This document shows positions 18,588 through 27,808 of a stretch of 64,000 bases of DNA, one piece after another. Under the pieces are notes generated by a model, which ran no database searches, was not told the origin of the DNA, and saw only the letters and a program-made list of their open reading frames with translations. The stretch is from the NCBI RefSeq assembly GCF_000212395.1, contig NC_015499.1, positions 1,008,501 to 1,072,500 on the forward strand, read 5' to 3'. A program made the position numbers and the translations under genes. Position 1 is the stretch's first letter; the number at the start of each line of letters is the position of its first letter. Source of the DNA: Thermodesulfobium narugense DSM 14796. Its GTDB lineage: Bacteria > Thermodesulfobiota > Thermodesulfobiia > Thermodesulfobiales > Thermodesulfobiaceae.

Positions 18588-20504
18588 TTATTCTACCTCA
18601 ACTTTTTTCTTCATAAGATAGATATAAACGCCAACTGCCAAGAGGAAATAAATTAAGAGAGAAACAGCATTAACAAATCCGCCCCATGTAAAGTTAACTG
18701 CAATATTAATATTTTCATATACTAGAAAGGCAAGAATTACACCCATCAAAGATCCTCCAGCAATTAAGCCGGAATTCAAGAGGACCCCTTCTTCTATCTT
18801 AGCTTTTAAAATATCCTTATCTTTAACAGTTTTGGAAAGAACCAGTTGTAATAATCCACCTGTTGCAATTGCAGCAGACGTTAAAATTGGCAAATACATC
18901 CCAACAGCAAAAGCTAAAACAGACAAGCCTAAAATCTCAGCAATAATAGCTACAAAACCACCGATTGCTACTAATGCCCATGGCATTGTGCCACCTATTA
19001 CACCCTTAATAACCAAAGACATAAGCATAGCTTGTGGAGCAGGCAATTCCTTTGTTCCAAAACCATAAGCATGACTAAGCATGACTAAAATTGAACCAAT
19101 TACAAAGGATGATGCAACAGCACCTATAATCATTCCATATTGCTGAGCTTTAGGAGTAGCGCCGACTAAAAATGCCGTTTTTAAATCCTGTGATGTATCC
19201 CCAGCAACTGCAATTGAAATACAAACTAAAGCACCTGTTATAAGTGTTGCAACCATTGCAGTATCTCCAACCCAACCAAACAATCTAAAAACTATAGCCA
19301 CCAAAATTATTGTTCCTATTGTCATTCCTGACACAGGGTTACTAGATGAACCAATAATACCGACAATTCTAGATGACACCGTTGTAAAGAAGAAAGAAAA
19401 TATTAACATAAGAAATGCACCAAGGAATCCAATATTGAATTGGGGGGTAAGAGCTACGTAGAAAAATATAATACCTACAATAATTAAGAGCAATAAAAAT
19501 GGCATATCGCTTTGAGTACGTATGTCTTTAATACCATTGTTATTTTTATTCTTACTTAAACCTTTAATTGTTGCGTCAAAAGATCCAATAATAGTTGGCA
19601 AAGATTTTATAAGCGTTATCAAACCTCCAACTGCAACAGCACCTGCTCCAATATAGCGAATATAAGTGCTCCACAGCGCCCAATAGCTCATCTGTGAAAT
19701 AGGTACTTTCGAAGGATAAATTGGAGCAGTTAATCCGCTACCAAAATATGAAATCAAAGGCATCAAAACAAGCCAACTAAGCATACCTCCTGTAAGCATT
19801 GTAAAGGAAGCTCTTGGTCCTATTATAAATCCTACGCCCAAAAGAGCAGGCAACGTATCAAAACCTATTGCAGCTCCTTTTAATCCAGGAATACCCCAAT
19901 CAGGAGTCTCATTCCAAAGACCCAAGCCGTCCATCAAAAATTGATACAACGCTCCAACACCTATACCCATAAAGACTGTTTTTGCACCTGTACCACCTTG
20001 ATCCCCAGCAACCAAAACTTCCGCACAGGCTGTCCCTTCTGGATAAGGTAAATTGTGATGTTCATTAACTATTAGAAGCTTTCTAAGTGGTACCATTAAA
20101 ACTACTCCTAAAACACCACCTAGTAATGCCATTGTGTCAACTTCCAAAAGTCCAGGATTATATCCCCACAAGAACAAAGCAGGTATTGTAAATATTACTC
20201 CTGAAGCGATTGCTTCACCTGCAGAAGCAATTGTTTGAGCAATGGTGTTCTCTAAAATCGTACCTCTTCTGAAAATACCCTTCAAAATACCCATAGACAT
20301 AACTGCAGCAGGAATGCTAGCACTAACCGTCAAACCTGCTTTCATACCTAAATATGCATCGGCTGCACCAAAAACTATTGCCAAAAAAACACCAAGTAAA
20401 ATTGCTGTCACTGTAAACTCTGGAATAACCTTATCAGCGGATATATAAGGTACATATTCTTGTCCAGAGACGTTTAGGTAATTAAGTTTCTTTCTATTTT
20501 CCAT
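18588..20504 (-). CDS. OPT family oligopeptide transporter
   Basis: A 638-residue inner-membrane protein with about 15 hydrophobic helices. It shows the OPT-family pattern in blocks such as GMKAGLTVSASIPAAV near residue 53, NLPYPEGTACAEVLVAG near residue 150, and GASPKAQQYG-like VGATPKAQQYG near 455. Bacterial members of this branch are proton-coupled importers of small peptides, or of metal chelates in the YSL-like group. A dipeptidase gene lies 58 bases upstream and glutamate dehydrogenase further up, which favours peptides as substrate. The PqqD-like gene starts 3 bases after its stop. Confidence 0.88.
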   Translation of the reverse strand: MENRKKLNYLNVSGQEYVPYISADKVIPEFTVTAILLGVFLAIVFGAADAYLGMKAGLTVSASIPAAVMSMGILKGIFRRGTILENTIAQTIASAGEAIASGVIFTIPALFLWGYNPGLLEVDTMALLGGVLGVVLMVPLRKLLIVNEHHNLPYPEGTACAEVLVAGDQGGTGAKTVFMGIGVGALYQFLMDGLGLWNETPDWGIPGLKGAAIGFDTLPALLGVGFIIGPRASFTMLTGGMLSWLVLMPLISYFGSGLTAPIYPSKVPISQMSYWALWSTYIRYIGAGAVAVGGLITLIKSLPTIIGSFDATIKGLSKNKNNNGIKDIRTQSDMPFLLLLIIVGIIFFYVALTPQFNIGFLGAFLMLIFSFFFTTVSSRIVGIIGSSSNPVSGMTIGTIILVAIVFRLFGWVGDTAMVATLITGALVCISIAVAGDTSQDLKTAFLVGATPKAQQYGMIIGAVASSFVIGSILVMLSHAYGFGTKELPAPQAMLMSLVIKGVIGGTMPWALVAIGGFVAIIAEILGLSVLAFAVGMYLPILTSAAIATGGLLQLVLSKTVKDKDILKAKIEEGVLLNSGLIAGGSLMGVILAFLVYENINIAVNFTWGGFVNAVSLLIYFLLAVGVYIYLMKKKVEVE

Positions 20505-20562
20505 TATCTTTTCACCTTCTATAGATTAAAAATTTAATTAGTTTAGTTTAGCTTTTTAGATC

Positions 20563-21945
20563 TTAGCAATTTGATAATTTTAACAACGCTTCAGCATATA
20601 TTGCAGAACACTTAATTAAGTCTGAAATCTTAGCAAATTCGTTTGCCTGGTGACACAAATCCTCTTCACCTTCAAAAAGGGGGCCAAAAGAAACAGTGTT
20701 CGGTATATGCTTAGAATAAGTACCTCCGCCTATAGAGAGTGGAGGTGTGTTAGATTTAACATATTTTCTATAAACTTCCAACAAAGTTCTAACCAAAAAA
20801 TGATCTTCTGGATAAAAAAGTGGTCTATCCTTTAACAAAAATTCAACTTTTGCGCCAGCTTTTTCAACAATTTCTACAAACTTTTCATTAATAGCATCAT
20901 AATCTAAAGTTACAGGCGTTCTATAGTTGATATCCAAGGAAAACACATTGTCTTTCAAATTAACAATACCAACATTAAACGTAAGCTTACCATATTTATC
21001 TTCACAAAAGATACCAAATTTTTTTCCATCTGTCTCACCATCAATATAGGCAGCAAGCCAATCAATTGTACTTTTTATTTTGGAATTTAAAGACAATTTT
21101 GAAAGAAATTCAATTAATCCCATTATTGCATTTAAACCGAGTTCTGGATGCGCTGCATGTGAGCTTTTACCAATACACTCAACAGATATTTCTTTGCCAT
21201 ATTTAACGTTCCACTTAAATGGCTTTTCTGATTCAAATTTTTTTATAACTTCAGAAACTATTTTTTCATCAGCATTTTTTAAAATCACAGTTGCTTTATT
21301 TGGAACTACATTAGCTTTAGTTCCACCAGTAATCTCTTCTATAATCACTCCGTCAGTACTTTGATTAAAGTTCCAGGATACCCTCACAAAAACCATGCCT
21401 TTTTCAGAATGTATTACTGGGAACTCAGCATCGGGCGAGAATGCGTAAATAGGTGGTTTTTCCTTTGCAAGATACAAAGGCATATCGTTTGAACCTTCTT
21501 CTTCATTTGTACCAAACAAAAGCCTAATTTTTTTCCCTATTTTTGCTCCTAGCTCTTTTATGGCATAGAGAGAATAAAGTGAAGCCATAGCTGGTCCTTT
21601 GTCATCAATTGCACCTCTAGCATAAATTTTATCCCCGTCAATTCTAGCAACAAAGGGATCGCTATCCCAACCTTCTCCAGCAGGAACAACGTCAAGATGT
21701 GCCAAAGAACCTACATAATCTTCTGAATCTCCGTACTCAACTACCCCAACCGCATCATTAACTACAAAAGTTTTAAAACCCATTCTTTTAGCGATATTTA
21801 AAGTTTCATCCAAACATTTTCTAACTTCCACCCCAAATGGTGCTCCCTCAGACTTTTCTTGATTTACACTAGGATAAGATAAGATTTTTTTCAGATCTTC
21901 CAAAAATTCTGCTTTTTTGTTTTCAACAAAAGATAAATAATCCAT
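20563..21945 (-). CDS. Dipeptidase, PepV-like (M20 family)
   Basis: A 460-residue zinc-dependent M20 peptidase of the PepV type, which releases amino acids from dipeptides in the cytosol. Metal and catalytic motifs are visible: LAHLDVVPAGEGW (the H-x-D motif), YARGAIDDKGP, GTNEEEGSNDM and, near the C-terminus, GGGTYSKHIPN with the last histidine ligand. The inserted lid domain lies between about residues 180 and 370. It sits between gdhA and the OPT peptide transporter on one strand, consistent with uptake of peptides followed by hydrolysis. Confidence 0.9.
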   Translation of the reverse strand: MDYLSFVENKKAEFLEDLKKILSYPSVNQEKSEGAPFGVEVRKCLDETLNIAKRMGFKTFVVNDAVGVVEYGDSEDYVGSLAHLDVVPAGEGWDSDPFVARIDGDKIYARGAIDDKGPAMASLYSLYAIKELGAKIGKKIRLLFGTNEEEGSNDMPLYLAKEKPPIYAFSPDAEFPVIHSEKGMVFVRVSWNFNQSTDGVIIEEITGGTKANVVPNKATVILKNADEKIVSEVIKKFESEKPFKWNVKYGKEISVECIGKSSHAAHPELGLNAIMGLIEFLSKLSLNSKIKSTIDWLAAYIDGETDGKKFGIFCEDKYGKLTFNVGIVNLKDNVFSLDINYRTPVTLDYDAINEKFVEIVEKAGAKVEFLLKDRPLFYPEDHFLVRTLLEVYRKYVKSNTPPLSIGGGTYSKHIPNTVSFGPLFEGEEDLCHQANEFAKISDLIKCSAIYAEALLKLSNC

Positions 21946-22022
21946 CTACATATTCTCCTTTACATCTTCTTAAATTAAGAATTTAAAAAAAGATAAAATT
22001 GTTAAAGCTTATAAAAAACCAA

Positions 22023-23270
22023 TTACCACCACCCTCTTAATTTCATTACTTCAACAATTCTTTTGATTGCTACCACATAAGCGGCCTGCCTCATGCTGAT
22101 ACTGTATTCCTTAGCAGCCTTTAAAACATTTTTGTAGGCTTCGGTCATTCTGTGATCAAGTCTTTTATAAACCAGATCCTCGTCCCAGTAATACATATAG
22201 AAATTTTGGACCATCTCAAAATAAGATACAGTTACACCTCCTGCATTTGCAAGAAAATCAGGTACAAGATGAATTCCTTTTTTGAACAAGATTTTGTCAG
22301 CGTCGGGCGTAGTTGGACCATTGGCAAGTTCAAGGATAATTTTTGCTTTAATATCATTCGCATTATTTTTTGTAATGACTTCTTCAAGAGCAGATGGCGC
22401 CAAAACATCTACATCCAATAGCAAAAGTTCTTCGTTAGTTATGTCCTTTGCACCAGGAAAACCGCTTACATGTCCAGTTTTTTCTTTGTGTTCTTTCAAA
22501 GCTTTAGCATCAATACCATTTGGGTTAAAGGCTCCACCCTTACTATCACTAACTGCCACTACTTTCATGCCAAACATCTTCTCAGCTAATAGAGCCGCAT
22601 AATAGCCTGCGTTTCCAAAACCTTGAATAGCTATTGTAGACTTTGCAAGATCAAGTCCTAAATACTTTGCAGCCTCTCTTAAAACAGACATTCCTCCTCT
22701 TGCTGTTGCATCTTCTCTCCCCAGAGATCCCCCCATTTTAATTGGTTTACCAGTAATAACTCCAAACTGATTTTTACCAATTATTTTAGAATATTCATCC
22801 ATCATCCACGCCATAACCTGAGGATTGGTATAAACGTCTGGAGCAGGAATGTCTTGATCTGGACCTATAAGTTGCCAAATCTTATCAATATAACCTCTTG
22901 CCAATCTCTCAAGTTCGTTAATAGACATTTCTTTAGGGTTACATATTACACCACCCTTTGCACCCCCAAGTGGTAAACCTATACAAGCCGTTTTCCAAGT
23001 CATCCATGCAGCCAAAGCTCTAATAGTGTCAATAGTTTCTTCAGGATGAAATCTTATCCCTCCCTTACATGGGCCTAAAGCATTGTTATACTGGACTCTA
23101 AAGCCATGAAAGACTCTTAAGTCACCGTTATCCATCCTTACAGGTATAGACACGTGAATTTCTCTCATAGGCGTTCTTAGAATCTGCATAACATTACTAT
23201 CTATCTTCAAAATCTGCATAACCTCATCTAACTGATCTTGAACAACCTCAAATGGGTTAATCAAATTCAA
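22023..23270 (-). CDS. gdhA: Glutamate dehydrogenase (Glu/Leu/Phe/Val family)
   Basis: Oxidative deamination of glutamate to 2-oxoglutarate, or the reverse. The 415-residue length matches the hexameric NAD(P)-dependent enzymes. Motifs are GPCKGGIRFHPE (Lys69), TWKTACIGLPLGGAKGG (Lys93 and the catalytic Lys105), and a Rossmann loop GFGNAGYYAA near residue 217. A purine-rich AGGAGGCGGGTAGG stretch precedes the ATG. Coenzyme preference cannot be fixed from sequence alone. It is the first gene of the minus-strand peptide/amino-acid series and shares its upstream region with the divergent MerR-like gene, which may regulate it. Confidence 0.93.
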   Translation of the reverse strand: MNLINPFEVVQDQLDEVMQILKIDSNVMQILRTPMREIHVSIPVRMDNGDLRVFHGFRVQYNNALGPCKGGIRFHPEETIDTIRALAAWMTWKTACIGLPLGGAKGGVICNPKEMSINELERLARGYIDKIWQLIGPDQDIPAPDVYTNPQVMAWMMDEYSKIIGKNQFGVITGKPIKMGGSLGREDATARGGMSVLREAAKYLGLDLAKSTIAIQGFGNAGYYAALLAEKMFGMKVVAVSDSKGGAFNPNGIDAKALKEHKEKTGHVSGFPGAKDITNEELLLLDVDVLAPSALEEVITKNNANDIKAKIILELANGPTTPDADKILFKKGIHLVPDFLANAGGVTVSYFEMVQNFYMYYWDEDLVYKRLDHRMTEAYKNVLKAAKEYSISMRQAAYVVAIKRIVEVMKLRGWW

Positions 23271-23389
23271 CCTACCCGCCTCCTTAAATTTAAGAGCATA
23301 TATTCAAAATTTAATATAATATATTTTATTATTTATTAAGCACTTTAACAAATAACAAAAATAATATGTATTAAATAAAAAAATTTTAT

Positions 23390-23411
23390 ATTATACAATT
23401 TTTTGTATAAT
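23390..23411. promoter_or_regulatory. Candidate operator between gdhA and the MerR-like gene
   Basis: ATTATACAA-TTTT-TTGTATAAT is an exact 9-bp inverted repeat with a 4-base centre in the 209-base divergent intergenic region. It is the strongest dyad there, and a DNA-binding protein is encoded directly downstream, so a regulatory site is plausible. Binding is not shown by the sequence. Confidence 0.4.
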
Positions 23412-23445
23412 TAACATTATACTCCTTACTTACTAAATTGCAAAT

Positions 23446-23473
23446 TTGATCTTTTATAAAAAAATAATATAAT
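23446..23473 (+). promoter_or_regulatory. Promoter for a probably leaderless MerR-like gene
   Basis: TTGATC (23446-23451), a 16-base spacer and a consensus TATAAT (23468-23473) end only six bases before the ATG at 23480. Transcription would start at or next to the A of the start codon. No ribosome site is present. This fits a leaderless transcript. Confidence 0.5.
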
Positions 23474-23479
23474 TTAGAT

Positions 23480-24112
23480 ATGGAAAATTACATAACTTTA
23501 GAACAACTTTCAAAGGAAACCAATATTGCGGAATCTACAATCAGAAGATATATAAATAAATTCGAATCTCTTTTTGATATTAATAATGAAAAAAGGTCTA
23601 AAAGATATAATAAAAATTGCATTCCTCAATTAATTAAAATTAACGAAATGTATAAAAAAGGATTTACTACAGATGAAATAAAAAAATCTTTAAATATTGA
23701 TGTCAAAGATAAATCTAATTTGGTTAACCAAAATAAAATAACTAGTGTTCAATCAGAGACTTGTAAAGATTTAAAAAATTTTGATACAGAAAAAAGTTTA
23801 AGCAATTTGCTTTCTCAACAGATTTCATTACTCGAGGAAATAAAAAATAACCTAAAAGTTTTAGAAGATATTGATTCTCTAAAAAAAGAGGTTAACAAAA
23901 AAGAGGTTGAAATCGCAAATTTAAAAAGAGAAAACTTCGAACTTAGACAATATTTAAGCAGATTAGAAGAAAAAATAAATTCTTATGAGAAAGAGCTAAG
24001 TAAATTAAAAAAAGAATCTGACAAAACTTTGATGGAACTTTTTAACAATTTAAAATTTGAACAAAACAAAGAAGGGCAACAGTCCTGGTGGAAAAAATTC
24101 TTTTCAAAATAA
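23480..24112 (+). CDS. MerR-like helix-turn-helix protein with coiled coil
   Basis: The N-terminal 75 residues form a MerR-type winged helix (ITLEQLSKETNIAESTIRRYINKF, then YNKNCIPQLIKINEMYKKGFTTDEIKK). A linker and a long coiled coil (about residues 105-195, with repeated Leu/Glu/Lys heptads) follow. It lacks the effector domain of classical MerR sensors. The plan recalls chromosome- or plasmid-anchoring HTH/coiled-coil proteins as much as transcription factors. It lacks a ribosome site and is probably leaderless. It is divergent from gdhA. Confidence 0.7.
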   Translation: MENYITLEQLSKETNIAESTIRRYINKFESLFDINNEKRSKRYNKNCIPQLIKINEMYKKGFTTDEIKKSLNIDVKDKSNLVNQNKITSVQSETCKDLKNFDTEKSLSNLLSQQISLLEEIKNNLKVLEDIDSLKKEVNKKEVEIANLKRENFELRQYLSRLEEKINSYEKELSKLKKESDKTLMELFNNLKFEQNKEGQQSWWKKFFSK

Positions 24113-24148
24113 AATTAAAATTATTTCAAAACTAAAGGGGGCAAAAAA

Positions 24149-24901
24149 TTGAAGTTATTAAGATTTAAACATCACAACGAAACAAAATTTGGAATATTAG
24201 AAGGAAACGAAGTAATAATTTTAGAAGAAAATTTCTTAAATTCTATCAAGAAAGGTTCAACTAAAATAAGTCTTAATGAAGTTGAACTTCTTTCTCCTGT
24301 GTTACCTTCCAAATTTGTATGCGTAGGCTTAAACTATATGGATCACGCAAATGAAATGAAAGAATCTCTTCCTTCAGAACCCGTCCTATTTTTGAAACCA
24401 TCTACAGCAGTTAATCATCCTGAACATCCAATTTTTTATCCTAAGCAAACCAAAGAACTTCATTACGAGGCAGAATTAGTTGTGGTAATTGGAAAACTTG
24501 CAAAGGATATAAAAATTGAAGAAGCAAAAGACTATATATTAGGTTACACTTGTGGCAACGACGTTACTGCAAGAGATTTACAGAGAAAGGATGTCCAATG
24601 GACAAGGTCAAAATCATTTGATTCATTTGCTCCAATTGGACCTTGGATTGAAACAGAAATCGACCCAAATTCGCTAAACATAAAATTGATTCTTAATGAC
24701 GAGATAAAACAAGAGTCTAACACTTCAAATTTAATATTTAAGCCAGATTTTTTAGTTAGCTTTATTAGTTCGGTTATGACACTATTACCTGGAGACGTAA
24801 TTATGACTGGAACCCCTTCTGGAGTAGGAGCAATGAAGGTAGGCGACAAGGTAAGTGTTGTGATAGAAAATATTGGAACGCTTACTAATAAGGTAATTTA
24901 A
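24149..24901 (+). CDS. Fumarylacetoacetate hydrolase family protein
   Basis: A 250-residue FAH-fold enzyme. The conserved blocks are CVGLNYMDHANEM, the metal-binding glutamates in HYEAELVVVIG, YTCGNDVTARDLQ, SFDSFAPIGPW and the C-terminal GDVIMTGTPSGVG. Members cleave C-C bonds in acylpyruvates or decarboxylate oxaloacetate, using Mg2+ in the cytosol; the substrate here is not determined. The start is a TTG at 24149, preceded by AAAGGGGG. It lies 36 bases after the MerR-like gene and 31 before the TPR gene, probably in one transcript. Confidence 0.88.
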   Translation: MKLLRFKHHNETKFGILEGNEVIILEENFLNSIKKGSTKISLNEVELLSPVLPSKFVCVGLNYMDHANEMKESLPSEPVLFLKPSTAVNHPEHPIFYPKQTKELHYEAELVVVIGKLAKDIKIEEAKDYILGYTCGNDVTARDLQRKDVQWTRSKSFDSFAPIGPWIETEIDPNSLNIKLILNDEIKQESNTSNLIFKPDFLVSFISSVMTLLPGDVIMTGTPSGVGAMKVGDKVSVVIENIGTLTNKVI

Positions 24902-24932
24902 ATTATTTCATGATTTAGGAGGGATAAAAAAA

Positions 24933-25955
24933 ATGATTAAGAAATCTTTATTAATTTTAGTTTCTATTTTGTTCGTTTTTACGAGCACTTCTTTTGCATC
25001 TGTACAAAGCGACCTTGCAAAGGAATACTTTTTGTTAGGTGAAAAGTATTTAAACGAGTCAAATTTTGACAAAGCAAAAATGTTTTTCCAGCAAGCAATA
25101 GACACAGATCAAACTTACGTTCAGGCGTATGATGAATTAGCAAAATGTTATATTGGAACCAATCAACTTTCAACTGCTGTTGATGTTGCTTCCAAAGCTT
25201 TAAGCATAAACCCAAACTATGTTGATGCCATGCTTACCAAGGGAATAGCATTAAGAAGACTCGGAAGAAATAATGACGCTATAATTATCTTATCTGACGC
25301 TATACAAAAAGATCCATCAAATGCTGATATTTATTATAATCTAGGGCTAGTATACTCTAATCAGCACAATGATTCTCAAGCGATAGAAAATTATACAAAA
25401 GCAGTTAGTCTTAATCCTAAATTTTCCGATGCGAGATATCAGCTTGGCCTTTCATATTTAGCTACAGATGATTTATATAATGCATACCTTCAATTTAGAG
25501 CTTTAAAGGATTTGAACTCTTCTCTTGCAAATTCTCTTTTCGATAAAATATATACCATAAAAAATTTAGCAAGTTTATATCCAGTTAACATAATTAATGA
25601 CCAAAGCACAGAGCAACTTTTAAAAAATGCAAATACTGCTTATGAAAAGAAGAATTACGATCAAGCTGTAACTTTATATGAAAATCTTTTAGTTAAGGAC
25701 CCTGATAATTTATTAGCTTCAACAAGACTTGGAGAGATCTTTTGGAAAAGATCAGATAACGGTATGATTTTTCAAGCATATAAAAATGCAATAAGGCTTG
25801 ACCCTGATAATGCAAATTATCACTATTATGTTGGAATTGCTCTTGCAAAACTTGGAGAAAAACATTTTGCAATGACAGAAGAGAAGATACTAAAAGGTCT
25901 AAATCCAGACCTAGCAAATAAACTTTTTATAGAAATCTATAAATATAACTATTAA
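24933..25955 (+). CDS. Exported tetratricopeptide-repeat protein
   Basis: A 340-residue protein with a signal peptide (hydrophobic residues about 5-22, ending TSFAS). At least seven TPR units follow, for example AKEYFLLGEKYLNESNFDKA, AYDELAKCYIGTNQLSTAV and ADIYYNLGLVYSNQHNDSQAI. TPRs form a helical scaffold for protein binding, here probably in the periplasm. Its stop is followed one base later by the HAD phosphatase start, so the two are translationally coupled. The partner is unknown. Confidence 0.82.
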   Translation: MIKKSLLILVSILFVFTSTSFASVQSDLAKEYFLLGEKYLNESNFDKAKMFFQQAIDTDQTYVQAYDELAKCYIGTNQLSTAVDVASKALSINPNYVDAMLTKGIALRRLGRNNDAIIILSDAIQKDPSNADIYYNLGLVYSNQHNDSQAIENYTKAVSLNPKFSDARYQLGLSYLATDDLYNAYLQFRALKDLNSSLANSLFDKIYTIKNLASLYPVNIINDQSTEQLLKNANTAYEKKNYDQAVTLYENLLVKDPDNLLASTRLGEIFWKRSDNGMIFQAYKNAIRLDPDNANYHYYVGIALAKLGEKHFAMTEEKILKGLNPDLANKLFIEIYKYNY

Positions 25956-25956
25956 T

Positions 25957-26625
25957 ATGTCAATAAAAAACAGCATAAAGGGTATAGTTTTCGATTTTGA
26001 TGGAACTCTCGTTGACACGCTTGAAGATATTGCAATAAGTGCAAATCAAGCTCTCATAGAAAATAACTTAGAGCCATATCCGATAGAGAACTACAAAAAC
26101 TTTGTTGGTGAGGGTTCAGAAGTTTTAATAGAAAGAATTATCCCTAAAGAACTATATTCAGAAGAATTAAAGTCAAAGTTACTTAAAACTTATAGCGAAA
26201 TCTATAGGAAAAATTGGTCAAAAAACAGCAGGCCATATGAAGGAATATATGAAGTTTTAGATTATCTAAGAGAAAAAAACTACAAAGTAGCAATACTTTC
26301 AAATAAACCTGATCCCTTTACAAAAGAGATGGCACACTTTTTCTTTCGCGATTTCCCCTTTATAAAAGTTTTGGGAGCAAGACCTCATATACCTAAAAAA
26401 CCAAATCCGAAAGCAATTTATGAGATAATTTCTTTTTCAAATTTGGTAAGGGACAACTGGTCAATGATTGGCGATACTGCTATAGACATACTTACAGCAA
26501 AAAACGCTGAAATTCTACCAATTGGCGCTCTTTGGGGATTTAGACCAGATGAAGTTTCAAAAGAAAAAGGCGCTGTACATATTAAAAAACCAATGGATAT
26601 AATCTCAATACTCAACAATGATTAG
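25957..26625 (+). CDS. HAD-superfamily hydrolase, phosphoglycolate phosphatase-like
   Basis: A 222-residue HAD phosphatase. Motif I is DFDGTLVDT (nucleophile Asp at about residue 13), motif II is ILSNKPD, the motif III lysine is in KKPNPKAI, and motif IV is MIGDTAIDI. The helical cap between motifs I and II is of the type found in phosphoglycolate phosphatases and beta-phosphoglucomutases. The substrate is not certain. It has no ribosome site of its own and follows the TPR stop by one base. It overlaps the HD-GYP gene by 8 bases. Confidence 0.82.
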   Translation: MSIKNSIKGIVFDFDGTLVDTLEDIAISANQALIENNLEPYPIENYKNFVGEGSEVLIERIIPKELYSEELKSKLLKTYSEIYRKNWSKNSRPYEGIYEVLDYLREKNYKVAILSNKPDPFTKEMAHFFFRDFPFIKVLGARPHIPKKPNPKAIYEIISFSNLVRDNWSMIGDTAIDILTAKNAEILPIGALWGFRPDEVSKEKGAVHIKKPMDIISILNND

Positions 26626-27808
26626 TAACAAAAAAATTAACATAACAAAATTAGTTGAAAATATTTCTTACTCACAAACATTGTTCCTTTCTAATCCTTA
26701 TCCATACGAACATTCTTTAAAGGTTAGCTTTATTGCCAACCTTATATCAAGAGAAATGAAACTGGAAAAAAGCCAGAGAATTGACCTTTATCTTAGCAGC
26801 TTATTGCACGATATTGGAGCCCTTTTAAGTGAGAGCTCGTATCTGCTCGAATTAAACAAAAGGAAAGAAATTAATGTACAAAATCATGCTTATTCTGGTT
26901 ATGAATTGTTAAGAGATATACCCTTTTTTGATAAAATTGCATCTATTATTAAAAACCATCATAATGAAAATACGCAAAACTCCCTTTCAAAGATTATCTT
27001 GTTTGCCGATGAAATCGAAGTTTTAATTAGAAATAGCAACTTTACAAGCACAAGAGAAATTCAAGCTAAAGCTTTTTCAATTTTTAAAGATAAAGCTTCA
27101 TTCAAAGATATTCTTGATGCCTTTCTATCCGTTTCAAAAAATGATTATTTCTTGTTTATATTAAATAACGTTGAAGAAGTAAAGAAAGAAAATTCTTCAC
27201 TGATAGAAGACAGATTTGAAATCCTAAGTAACGAACAATTAGGAGATTTAGCTAAGTCTATTGCAAAAAATCTAGTTGATGCAAAAAGCGAGTTTACCAA
27301 ACTTCATTCGATCGATGTAACTTATACTGCCGTCTCAATAGCCAAAACAATGGGATTTCCACCTATGGATTGTCAAAAAATAGAAACTGCAGGTTTCTTG
27401 CACGATATTGGAAAAATTTTTATTCCTTATAATATTTTAGAAAAACCAGATAAATTAACAGAAAATGAATGGCTGATTATGAAATCACACGTTTATTATA
27501 CATATTCATTTTTAAATACTTTGGGTTTAGATAAAGAAATTGTAGATATAGCATCATTTCATCACGAAAACTTAGACGGCAGCGGTTATCCATTTGGCTT
27601 AACAAGTAATGACCTTACAATTTTTCAAAGAATTATGGCTGTTGCAGACATTTACGCCGCACTTAGACAACAAAGACCATACAGAAAGGATAGATTAGGA
27701 CACAATGATGCCATAGAAATATTAGAAAAAATGGCAAAAGCAGGAAAGATAGATATAAATGTTGTAAAAGCTATTCCCTATAATTTACTTATGCTCTGGG
27801 AATATTAA
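26618..27808 (+). CDS. HD-GYP protein with an additional N-terminal HD domain
   Basis: A 396-residue protein with two HD-type modules. The first (about 20-150) has SSLLHDIGALL and a later IIKNHHNE. The second (about 215-390) is a full HD-GYP, with AGFLHDIGKIFIP, KSHVYYTYSFL and SFHHENLDGSGYPFG, followed by RIMAVADIYAAL. HD-GYP domains hydrolyse cyclic di-GMP with a bi- or trinuclear iron centre. The diguanylate cyclase at 43581 would be the opposing activity in the same window. No sensor domain is present. The stop overlaps the convergent oppF-like gene by 4 bases. Confidence 0.85.
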   Translation: MISNKKINITKLVENISYSQTLFLSNPYPYEHSLKVSFIANLISREMKLEKSQRIDLYLSSLLHDIGALLSESSYLLELNKRKEINVQNHAYSGYELLRDIPFFDKIASIIKNHHNENTQNSLSKIILFADEIEVLIRNSNFTSTREIQAKAFSIFKDKASFKDILDAFLSVSKNDYFLFILNNVEEVKKENSSLIEDRFEILSNEQLGDLAKSIAKNLVDAKSEFTKLHSIDVTYTAVSIAKTMGFPPMDCQKIETAGFLHDIGKIFIPYNILEKPDKLTENEWLIMKSHVYYTYSFLNTLGLDKEIVDIASFHHENLDGSGYPFGLTSNDLTIFQRIMAVADIYAALRQQRPYRKDRLGHNDAIEILEKMAKAGKIDINVVKAIPYNLLMLWEY

